Positions 41,571 through 48,487 of a stretch of DNA of 64,000 nucleotides are shown here, in pieces. The stretch is from Sediminicola sp035798135 (lineage in GTDB: Bacteria > Bacteroidota > Bacteroidia > Flavobacteriales > Flavobacteriaceae): NCBI GenBank assembly GCA_035798135.1, contig JAPFBR010000001.1, positions 1,116,001 to 1,180,000 of the forward strand, read 5' to 3'. How positions within the stretch are numbered: position 1 is the first letter of the stretch; the number at the start of each line of letters is the position of its first letter. Under the pieces are notes generated by a model. It was not told where the DNA came from, searched no databases, and saw nothing but the letters and a program-made list of their open reading frames with translations. A program made the position numbers and the translations under genes.

Positions 41571-42278
41571 TTATATGTTTACCATGGTGCCTACATCCTC
41601 TCCTGAGACAATTTTTAGGAGATTGCCTTTTTTGTTCATGTCAAAAACGACAATAGGGAGTTCGTTTTCTTGGCTTAAGGTGAATGCTGTGGTATCCATT
41701 ACCTTTAATCCTTTGTTCAATACTTCTTTAAAGGATATTGTGCTGAACTTGGTTGCATTTTTATCTTTTTCTGGATCTGAGCTGTATATACCATCAACCC
41801 TTGTTCCTTTAAGGATAACATCGGCCTCAATTTCTATGGCTCTTAGGACCGCAGCGGAATCTGTTGTGAAATAAGGATTTCCAGTACCGCCTCCGAATAT
41901 TACGACCCTACCTTTTTCCAAATGCCTAATGGCCCTCCTTCTGATAAAAGGTTCTGCAACCTCGTTGATTTTTATGGCAGATTGCAATCTTGTGGGAATA
42001 CCTTTTACCTCCAAGGCGCTTTGTAGTGCAAGGCCATTTATAACTGTTGCCAGCATGCCCATATGGTCTCCTTGGACTCTATCTATCCCATTGTTCTCTC
42101 CAGATAAACCTCTAAAAATATTTCCACCACCAATAACTATGGCTACTTCAATTCCTTTATTTGCAATGCTTTTTATTTCCTCGGCATACTCGGAAAGGCG
42201 TTTAGGGTCAATTCCATATTGTCTTTCCCCCATTAATGCTTCTCCGCTAAGTTTTAGAAGTATTCTTTTATACTGCAT
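41571..42278 (-). CDS. pyrH: UMP kinase
   Basis: This 235-residue amino-acid-kinase-fold protein has RILLKLSGEALMG at the start, IEVAIVIGGGNIFRG, DHMGMLATVINGLAL and VIFGGGTGNPYFTTDSAA. It phosphorylates UMP to UDP in pyrimidine nucleotide synthesis. It is the first gene of the pyrH-frr unit. Confidence 0.97.
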   Translation of the reverse strand: MQYKRILLKLSGEALMGERQYGIDPKRLSEYAEEIKSIANKGIEVAIVIGGGNIFRGLSGENNGIDRVQGDHMGMLATVINGLALQSALEVKGIPTRLQSAIKINEVAEPFIRRRAIRHLEKGRVVIFGGGTGNPYFTTDSAAVLRAIEIEADVILKGTRVDGIYSSDPEKDKNATKFSTISFKEVLNKGLKVMDTTAFTLSQENELPIVVFDMNKKGNLLKIVSGEDVGTMVNI

Positions 42279-42303
42279 GGTGTATATTTTGATTAAATCG
42301 AAG

Positions 42304-42311
42304 CAAAAATA
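42304..42311 (-). promoter_or_regulatory. -7 box for pyrH-frr
   Basis: On the minus strand TATTTTTG (42311 to 42304) is a perfect TAnnTTTG element, placing the transcript start about 20 bases before the pyrH ATG. No clear -33 TTTG is seen. Confidence 0.5.
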
Positions 42312-42463
42312 ATGAAAATATTTTATGGAAGCGGTCGTATATCTTTAATGTACTCGTAAATATTTGTCAAGAGGGATGATTGTCTGTGTAATATTTTATA
42401 ATCTTGTTGAAATTATTGGGAATGTGCTTAAACTTCCTGATATAAACTATTAAAATACTTAAA

Positions 42464-44326
42464 ATGAAAAAAACAGTATTGATATTCCTTACTGGATTAT
42501 TTTTAATGGGTTGCAGTGCTACCAAGAACTTGGTGCCCGCAACTAATATGTCTATTTTAACCACGATAGATTTGGTAAATGTTGTAGATGACCGGGTCAG
42601 GGTCAGTGTTGATCCCGGTGCCTTTACCAACGACAATGTCTTTTTTTATATTCCTAAAACGGTCCCAGGAACTTACAGCGAGGACAATTACGGAAAATAT
42701 ATCCAAAACTTTAAGGCCTATGACTATAATGGTAAAGAGTTGTCCTTTTCCAAATCGGACGATAATACTTGGAATATAACCAATGGAAAAAAGTTGGATA
42801 AGGTGACCTATGAGGTAAACGACACCTATGATACCGAAGGGGAAGTTAAAGAGGCTGTTTTTTCACCTGCCGGCACCAATATTTTAAAAGGGGAGAATTT
42901 TATGCTCAATCTCCATGGTTTTATAGGCTATTTCGACGGGTTAAAGCAGGTGCCTTATGAAATAGCCATAAGCGCTCCTACTGGCCTTTCAGCAACAACT
43001 TCCTTGATTAAAACAAAGAGTGACAATGGGGTGGACACTTTTATGGCAAACAGATATTTTGAGGTAATAGACAACCCTATCCTTTATGCCAAAGCTACCG
43101 CGGAATCATTTGAGATCAACGGGATTACCGTTAATTTAGTGCTTTATTCACCAAACGAAGTTTACAAAGCTTCGGATCTAAAGGAGCGAATGCAAAAAAT
43201 GATGGGGGCCCAGAAATCATTCTTGGGAGAGGTCAACAGTACCAAACAGTACAATATTCTTTTATACCTATCCACATTGGGAGAGGACGATGCTTCCGGG
43301 TTTGGCGCCTTGGAGCATCATACATCCACAGTCGTAGTTCTTCCGGAACAAATGCCATTGGATCGTTTGGAGCAGGCTATGGTGGATGTTGTATCCCATG
43401 AATTTTTTCATATTGTTACTCCCTTGAGTGTCCATTCAAAGGAAATACAATATTTTGATTTTAATGATCCTAAAATGTCCGAGCACCTGTGGATGTACGA
43501 GGGTACTACCGAGTATTTTGCCAATCTGTTCCAGATTCAACAGGGACTTATTGACGAAGCGGATTTCTACAAGAGAATTATGGACAAGATCAACAATGCC
43601 AAAAGGTATGATGATGAGATGTCTTTTACAGTTATGAGTAAGAACATCCTAGTTTCCCCGTACAAGGAAAACTATGCCAACGTTTATGAAAAGGGAACCT
43701 TGATCAATATGGCCTTGGATATTACCTTAAGGGACTTGAGTAAGGGCGAAAAAGGGGTCTTGTGGCTTCTTAAGGAGCTTTCTAAAAAGTACGGAGATCA
43801 AGAGCCCTTTGAGGACATGGAGCTAATTGGGGAAATTACAGCAATGACCTATCCAGAGGTGGGGGAATTTTTTAAAGCACACGTGATTGGTGATGCCCCT
43901 ATCGATTATAACTTCTATTTATCAAAAGTAGGTTTGACGACGTCAGAGGTAGAGCAGGAGAGCGGGTATTTTTTGAATGGCGATATTCCGTATATAGACG
44001 TGGATGAAAGTATGGATAATGCCATTTTTATTAGGGAAGGAATTAATCTGAACAATTTTTTTAATGATTTGGGCGCTAAGGGTGGCGATGTAATAAAGAA
44101 TATTGATGGTGTGGACATTTCATTGGAAACTATAAGGCCCATTATTGGGGCAAGTTTTGGATGGTCGGCAGACAAGGAGATTCAAATGGTGGTGGTTCGT
44201 GAGGGTCAGGAAATGACCTTGACGGGTTCGGTTGGAACGCCCAAGGTAAAGCTTGAAACCATTGTCCCTATGGAAAATGAAACTGCAGAACAAATGGCGT
44301 TAAGGAACGTCTGGATGAAAGGCTAA
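42464..44326 (+). CDS. M61 family (glycyl aminopeptidase-like) lipoprotein peptidase
   Basis: The 620-residue protein begins with a lipoprotein signal (MKKTVLIFLTGLFLMGC, cysteine at 17). An N-terminal beta domain leads to the zinc site VVSHEFFHIVTPLSVHS (HExxH, residues near 312-316), with the downstream glutamate in WMYEGTTEYFANL, and a C-terminal PDZ-like domain (about 510-600) with GAKGGDVIKNIDG. M61 peptidases of this type are periplasmic or surface lipoproteins with preference for N-terminal Gly or Ala. It stands alone between divergent pyrH and a terminator. Confidence 0.9.
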   Translation: MKKTVLIFLTGLFLMGCSATKNLVPATNMSILTTIDLVNVVDDRVRVSVDPGAFTNDNVFFYIPKTVPGTYSEDNYGKYIQNFKAYDYNGKELSFSKSDDNTWNITNGKKLDKVTYEVNDTYDTEGEVKEAVFSPAGTNILKGENFMLNLHGFIGYFDGLKQVPYEIAISAPTGLSATTSLIKTKSDNGVDTFMANRYFEVIDNPILYAKATAESFEINGITVNLVLYSPNEVYKASDLKERMQKMMGAQKSFLGEVNSTKQYNILLYLSTLGEDDASGFGALEHHTSTVVVLPEQMPLDRLEQAMVDVVSHEFFHIVTPLSVHSKEIQYFDFNDPKMSEHLWMYEGTTEYFANLFQIQQGLIDEADFYKRIMDKINNAKRYDDEMSFTVMSKNILVSPYKENYANVYEKGTLINMALDITLRDLSKGEKGVLWLLKELSKKYGDQEPFEDMELIGEITAMTYPEVGEFFKAHVIGDAPIDYNFYLSKVGLTTSEVEQESGYFLNGDIPYIDVDESMDNAIFIREGINLNNFFNDLGAKGGDVIKNIDGVDISLETIRPIIGASFGWSADKEIQMVVVREGQEMTLTGSVGTPKVKLETIVPMENETAEQMALRNVWMKG

Positions 44327-44348
44327 TAAAGATTTAAAAAGTTTAAAT

Positions 44349-44387
44349 AAGGGTACTATAGTTCATTATAGTACCCTTATTTTTTTG
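44349..44387 (+). terminator. Terminator after the M61 peptidase gene
   Basis: AAGGGTACTATA and TATAGTACCCTT form a perfect 12-bp stem with a 6-base loop, followed by ATTTTTTT. Confidence 0.9.
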
Positions 44388-44406
44388 GAATGTATGTATG
44401 ATATAT

Positions 44407-44458
44407 AGTACTAAAAGTAAAAAGTACTTTACATTTAGTAAATATATTATTACCTTTA
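44407..44458 (+). promoter_or_regulatory. Promoter with two AGTACT palindromes before the membrane protein-XRE pair
   Basis: TTTA at 44428-44431 and TACCTTTA at 44451-44458 are separated by exactly 19 bp, the Bacteroidota -33/-7 arrangement with one base changed in each. Two AGTACT palindromes at 44407-44412 and 44423-44428, 16 bp centre to centre, precede or touch the -33 element. They could be the autoregulatory operator of the XRE protein (inference). Confidence 0.5.
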
Positions 44459-44474
44459 TGAAAAAGCATACATC

Positions 44475-44951
44475 ATGGAGACAAAGTATTTATTATCCAA
44501 TAGGTATAAAAGAATTGGTTGGCTATTTCTTATTCCTGCAATTTTAATTGGGATCCCTACTGTAATCTATGAATGGGAACCAGAACTATTTAATGTCAGT
44601 GTGGTCGCTATTTTCGGTGATGGCATAGGAGAAACATCTGAAATCATCGGCATACAGGCCAATAATATTTTCAATGAACTTGTAGGGGTTGTTTTGATTG
44701 TCAGTGGGCTACTGGTGGCTTTTTCAAAGGAAAGGGATGAAGATGAATTTATAAGCAGCATTAGGCTATCATCTTTGGTATGGGCTACCTATTGGAACTA
44801 TGGCATATTGCTCCTGGCCCTTATTCTGGTTTACGACCTTACTTTCTATTGGGTAATGCTTTTTAATATGTTTACCATACTAATTCTTTTTATTATAAAA
44901 TTTAATTGGTCTATTTGGAAATCGAGAAAATTGGTTGGATATGAGAAATAG
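44475..44951 (+). CDS. Four-helix membrane protein of unknown function
   Basis: The 158-residue product has about four membrane segments, among them IGWLFLIPAILIGIPTVIY, ELVGVVLIVSGLLVAFS and YGILLLALILVYDLTFYW. No catalytic motif is seen. Its last bases overlap the ATG of the XRE regulator gene, so the two are co-translated. Membrane-protein plus small XRE pairs are common in bacteria, and the membrane partner may signal to or be controlled by the regulator (inference). Confidence 0.75.
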   Translation: METKYLLSNRYKRIGWLFLIPAILIGIPTVIYEWEPELFNVSVVAIFGDGIGETSEIIGIQANNIFNELVGVVLIVSGLLVAFSKERDEDEFISSIRLSSLVWATYWNYGILLLALILVYDLTFYWVMLFNMFTILILFIIKFNWSIWKSRKLVGYEK

Positions 44952-45147
44952 TATAAAAGTGGAGAGGGCCAAGAAAAATATTACCCAAGCACAGTTGGCG
45001 GAAATGGCCATGGTAAGCAGGCAAACGATAAACACGATGGAATTGGGGAAGTATGTACCTTCTACTACTCTTGCTTTGCGTTTATCAAAGATTTTTGAAG
45101 TTTCGGTGAATGATCTGTTTCAATTGGAGAAGGACGATTGGAAGTAG
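44941..45147 (+). CDS. Small XRE-family DNA-binding protein
   Basis: I start at ATG 44941, not the TTG at 44935; the ATG overlaps the last 11 bases of the upstream gene. The 68-residue product is a single lambda-repressor-type helix-turn-helix: ERAKKNITQAQLAEMAMVSR and QTINTMELGKYVPSTTLALR, then a short acidic tail. It resembles stand-alone YozG/YgzD-type regulators and probably represses its own promoter. Confidence 0.88.
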   Translation: MRNSIKVERAKKNITQAQLAEMAMVSRQTINTMELGKYVPSTTLALRLSKIFEVSVNDLFQLEKDDWK

Positions 45148-45166
45148 CATCAAAAATTAAAGTCAT

Positions 45167-45199
45167 AAAAAAAACCGCTTCTTTTGGAAGCGGTTTTTT
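45167..45199. terminator. Bidirectional terminator between the XRE gene and tsf
   Basis: CCGCTTC and GAAGCGG with flanking A and T runs form a stem around TTTTG and serve both convergent transcripts. Confidence 0.87.
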
Positions 45200-45218
45200 A
45201 AATTATGTATGGAAGAGA

Positions 45219-46043
45219 TTACCCTAGGGCAACTCTTTTGAATCCTGTAATTTCAAGTTTGGAATCTACAGATTTCACGTATTGGGCAACACTTTGTTTA
45301 CTGTCCTTAATGAAATCTTGGTTTACCAAGGTGTTATCTTTAAAGAAACGGTTCAATTTACCTTTAGCGATATTGTCCAACATAGCTTCTGGCTTACCTT
45401 CTTGACGCAACTGGTCTTTGGCAATCTCTATTTCTTTGTCGATGACCGATTGGTTTACCCCAGCTTCGTTCAAAGCAACCGGATTCATTGCAGCGGCTTG
45501 CATGGCAACATCCTTGGCAGCGATGTCTGCACCAGTAACGGAAGCAGAAAGTCCAACCAAAGTAGCTATTTTGTTTCCTGCGTGGATATAAGACCCAACA
45601 AAAGGAGCACTTAATCTTTCGAAACCACCGATTTCAAGTTTTTCACCGATAACCCCAGTTTGTTCGATAAGCTTGTCCTGTACGGAGATTCCTTTAAAAT
45701 CTGCTGCAAGAAAATCTTCTTTTTTGTCAAATTTCAAAGCAAGATCAGCTAGTTCGTTGGCCAAAGTCACGAAAGAATCGTTTTTGGCTACAAAGTCGGT
45801 CTCACAGTTCAAAGAGATAACAACACCAGAGGTATTGTCATTATTTACCTTTGCAATAGCTGCGCCTTCTGAAGATTCTCTATCAGCTCTATTGGCAGCA
45901 ACTTTCTGGCCTTTTTTACGTAGAATTTCAATTGCTTTTTCGAAATCACCCTCAGCTTCCACTAAGGCTTTTTTGCAATCCATCATTCCAGCACCTGTGG
46001 TCTGTCTTAATTTATTTACTTCTGCGGCGGTAATCTTTACCAT
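45219..46043 (-). CDS. tsf: Elongation factor Ts
   Basis: The 274-residue product begins VKITAAEVNKLRQTTGAGMM, then DCKKALVEAEGDFEKAIEIL, the EF-Ts N-terminal helical domain, and contains VVISLNCETDFVAKNDSF of the core. It exchanges GDP on EF-Tu. It lies 104 bases after rpsB, the usual order in bacteria. Confidence 0.97.
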   Translation of the reverse strand: MVKITAAEVNKLRQTTGAGMMDCKKALVEAEGDFEKAIEILRKKGQKVAANRADRESSEGAAIAKVNNDNTSGVVISLNCETDFVAKNDSFVTLANELADLALKFDKKEDFLAADFKGISVQDKLIEQTGVIGEKLEIGGFERLSAPFVGSYIHAGNKIATLVGLSASVTGADIAAKDVAMQAAAMNPVALNEAGVNQSVIDKEIEIAKDQLRQEGKPEAMLDNIAKGKLNRFFKDNTLVNQDFIKDSKQSVAQYVKSVDSKLEITGFKRVALG

Positions 46044-46147
46044 TTTGTGTATGTTTTAATATTGCCCTAAAATAAGTGCGTGGAACGCAACTCGGTTTAG
46101 GGCAATGTTAAATTAATATTTAGTTTATAATATGGAAAAAAGGGGGT

Positions 46148-47146
46148 TTACTCTACACCACCTTTTACAGCTTCTTGCCATTCTTTTAGCTCTTCCCATT
46201 TGCCATCAGCAGCCATTTTCGCTTGCTTGGCCCATGAAGCTGGGTTGTTGGAAGCAAATGTGGAACCAGCTTCAACCAAGATTTCTTTTAAGTCATCTTC
46301 AGTTTTGGAGGCTAGATCAGCAAAAGTCATAATGCCTTGTTCGTTGAATACTTCGGCGATTTTTGGACCGATACCTTCAATTTTTGTCAAGTCATCTGGT
46401 TTTGCAACTTTTTTAGGAGCAGCAGCCTTTGGCTCTTCTTTCTCAGTTTTTTCCGATTTACGTTCTGCCAATCCTTCTATAATGGCATTGGAAACATGAG
46501 ACAAGATTGCATCGATTGACTTGGATGCATCATCATTGGATGGGATCAAATAATCGATTGGTCTTGGATCGGAATTGGTATCTACCATAGCAAAAATTGG
46601 AATATTCAATTTTATTGCTTCTTTTACGGCGATGTGCTCACGCATGGTATCTACAATGAACAAAGCAGCAGGTAGACGTGTCATTTCAGAGATAGAACCT
46701 AAGTTCTTTTCCAATTTTGCACGTAAACGCTCAACTTGCAAACGCTCTTTTTTGGAAAGGGTGTTGAAAGTACCATCTTTTTTCATTCTATCGATAGTGG
46801 CCATTTTTTTAACGGCTTTACGGATAGTTACAAAGTTGGTCAACATTCCACCAGGCCATCTTTCTGTGATGTAAGGCATGTTTGCATTTCCAGCTTTTTC
46901 AGCTACGATGTCTTTTGCTTGTTTCTTGGTAGCTACGAAAAGAATTTTTCTACCAGATGCTGCAATTTTTTTAAGGGCTTCGTTAGCCTCTTCTAATTTT
47001 GCAACAGTTTTGTATAAGTTGATAACGTGGATTCCGTTACGCTCCATATAGATATAGGGAGCCATGTTTGGATTCCATTTTCTTGTAAGGTGACCAAAAT
47101 GTACACCTGCCTCTAAAAGGTCTTTTACGTCAATATTGTTTGCCAT
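46148..47146 (-). CDS. rpsB: 30S ribosomal protein S2 with a C-terminal helix-hairpin-helix extension
   Basis: Residues 1 to about 230 are standard S2 (LLEAGVHFGHLTRKWNPNM, ITERWPGGMLTNFVTIRK, IFAMVDTNSDPRPIDYLIPS). After a charged Lys/Glu/Ala linker, residues about 248-332 form an added domain with a helix-hairpin-helix signature, LTKIEGIGPKIAEVFNEQGI, then FADLASKTEDDLKEIL and a Trp-rich end. The frame is continuous with no sign of error. Ordinary S2 is about 240-260 residues. The extra domain resembles nucleic-acid-binding HhH modules also fused to ribosomal protein L21 in some Bacteroidota (from memory). Confidence 0.93.
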   Translation of the reverse strand: MANNIDVKDLLEAGVHFGHLTRKWNPNMAPYIYMERNGIHVINLYKTVAKLEEANEALKKIAASGRKILFVATKKQAKDIVAEKAGNANMPYITERWPGGMLTNFVTIRKAVKKMATIDRMKKDGTFNTLSKKERLQVERLRAKLEKNLGSISEMTRLPAALFIVDTMREHIAVKEAIKLNIPIFAMVDTNSDPRPIDYLIPSNDDASKSIDAILSHVSNAIIEGLAERKSEKTEKEEPKAAAPKKVAKPDDLTKIEGIGPKIAEVFNEQGIMTFADLASKTEDDLKEILVEAGSTFASNNPASWAKQAKMAADGKWEELKEWQEAVKGGVE

Positions 47147-47290
47147 TTTTTTGTACTAGTTTACGTTCCGTTGAATTAGCAATACTAAAGTGGTACATCA
47201 TTTTGATGCAGCCTTCAGCATTTAGATGCTAAACTATGCTCCAAAGTGTCTTATTGTTCCTTTGGGACAACGACAACATGGTTAAAATTT

Positions 47291-47309
47291 ATCCTAAACA
47301 GATTAGGAT
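47291..47309 (-). other. Hairpin in the rpsB leader
   Basis: ATCCTAA and TTAGGAT pair perfectly around ACAGA. It sits about 145 bases before rpsB in a 267-base spacer (47147-47413) with no gene and no perfect TAnnTTTG box on the minus strand. A regulatory leader for S2 is possible but not shown. Confidence 0.4.
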
Positions 47310-47392
47310 ATATCAATGAACTTTAATGAATTGCCAAAGTTGCCTTTAGCGTTTTTTGGATCAATATGTTGGGGATTGATCCCACCCACCGC

Positions 47393-47415
47393 AATACTTT
47401 AAACAATAAAGTATT
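47393..47415 (-). terminator. Hairpin at the end of rpsI, possible weak terminator
   Basis: AATACTTTA and TAAAGTATT form a perfect 9-bp, AT-rich stem around AACAA, directly at the rpsI stop. No T run follows on the minus strand, so termination may be weak and rpsB-tsf may be partly read through. Confidence 0.4.
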
Positions 47416-47800
47416 AACGTTTCGAGAATTGGAATTTCTTACGAGCTTTCTTCTGACCGAATTTCTTACGTTCAACCATTCTAGGATCTCTGGTAAGAAG
47501 GCCTTCTGGCTTTAAAACAAGTCTGTGCTCGGCGTCAATTTCACATAAAGCTCTAGATAAAGCCAAACGGATTGCTTCTGCCTGTCCAGTGCTTCCACCT
47601 CCGTAAACATTGACTTTTACGTCATAGTTCTCGTCATTTCCTGTCAACGCAAAAGGCTGATTTACTTTGTACTGCAATGTAGCAGTAGGAAAGTATACAT
47701 TAAAGTCTTTTTTGTTGATGGTAATGTTTCCTTTTCCTTCTGAAACATAAACACGGGCAACAGCGGTTTTCCTTCTACCGATTTTGTGAATTACTTCCAT
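47414..47800 (-). CDS. rpsI: 30S ribosomal protein S9
   Basis: This 128-residue protein has IGRRKTAVARVYVSEGKGNI at the start, VNVYGGGSTGQAEAIRLALS in the middle and the basic tail KFGQKKARKKFQFSKR that reaches the ribosomal P site. Its ATG overlaps the rplM stop by one base (TAATG). Confidence 0.97.
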   Translation of the reverse strand: MEVIHKIGRRKTAVARVYVSEGKGNITINKKDFNVYFPTATLQYKVNQPFALTGNDENYDVKVNVYGGGSTGQAEAIRLALSRALCEIDAEHRLVLKPEGLLTRDPRMVERKKFGQKKARKKFQFSKR

Positions 47801-48255
47801 TACTTAAATTCGTTTAAGTTAATTGCTGTTGGTTTTTGCGCTTCTTGGTTGTGCTCAGATCCTACATACACTTTTAGATTTCTGAAAAGTTCAGCACCTA
47901 ATTTGTTTTTAGGCAACATCCCTTTCACAGCTTTCTCTATTACTTGTGCAGGATTTTTTTCCATCAACTCACCAGCAGTCTGTGACCTTTGTCCTCCAGG
48001 ATACCCTGTGTGACGAATGTAAGTCTTAGACTCTAATTTGTTTCCAGAAAGTTGGATTTTTTCTGAATTGATAACGATTACGTTATCTCCACAATCAACG
48101 TGCGGTGTAAAATTGGGTTTGTACTTTCCACGTAGCATTTTTGCCACTATGGAAGCCATTCTTCCCAAAGTTTCCCCTTCAGCGTCAACCAATAACCATT
48201 CCTTCTGAACGGTAGCTTTATTGGCTGAAATTGTCTTATAGCTTAATGTGTCCAC
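47800..48255 (-). CDS. rplM: 50S ribosomal protein L13
   Basis: The 151-residue product contains WLLVDAEGETLGRMASIVAK, ADCGDNVIVINSEK-like VDCGDNVIVINSEKIQLSGN, and YIRHTGYPGGQRSQTAGELM, all L13 signatures. The start codon is GTG at 48255. It leads the rplM-rpsI operon, whose promoter is at 48303-48333. Confidence 0.96.
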   Translation of the reverse strand: MDTLSYKTISANKATVQKEWLLVDAEGETLGRMASIVAKMLRGKYKPNFTPHVDCGDNVIVINSEKIQLSGNKLESKTYIRHTGYPGGQRSQTAGELMEKNPAQVIEKAVKGMLPKNKLGAELFRNLKVYVGSEHNQEAQKPTAINLNEFK

Positions 48256-48286
48256 ACTAATTTATTTATTTATTAAACACTTCAAT

Positions 48287-48299
48287 CCCGTTAAACGGG
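48287..48299 (-). other. Small hairpin at the 5' end of the rplM transcript
   Basis: CCCGT and ACGGG pair with a 3-base loop. From the -7 box the transcript should start at about 48298, so this hairpin would be the very first part of the rplM-rpsI message. It may stabilise the message or act as a leader element. Confidence 0.45.
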
Positions 48300-48302
48300 C
48301 TG

Positions 48303-48333
48303 CAAATGTACAACTATTAACTTGAAATACAAA
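48303..48333 (-). promoter_or_regulatory. Consensus promoter for rplM-rpsI
   Basis: On the minus strand TTTG (48333-48330) is followed after exactly 19 bp by TACATTTG (48310-48303). Both elements match the Bacteroidota primary-sigma consensus. Confidence 0.85.
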
Positions 48334-48487
48334 TGGTTGTTTAGTATTATTTTTTCAAAGAATTAAGGACGTGCGTTTTAGAGCAAATATTGCATTTTGA
48401 ACCCGATAAGCAAAAATTTAGTAATGTTAAAAAAATATTAAATTGATACTGATGCTGTAACAAATCCTATGTATTGTAAGTCCTTAG

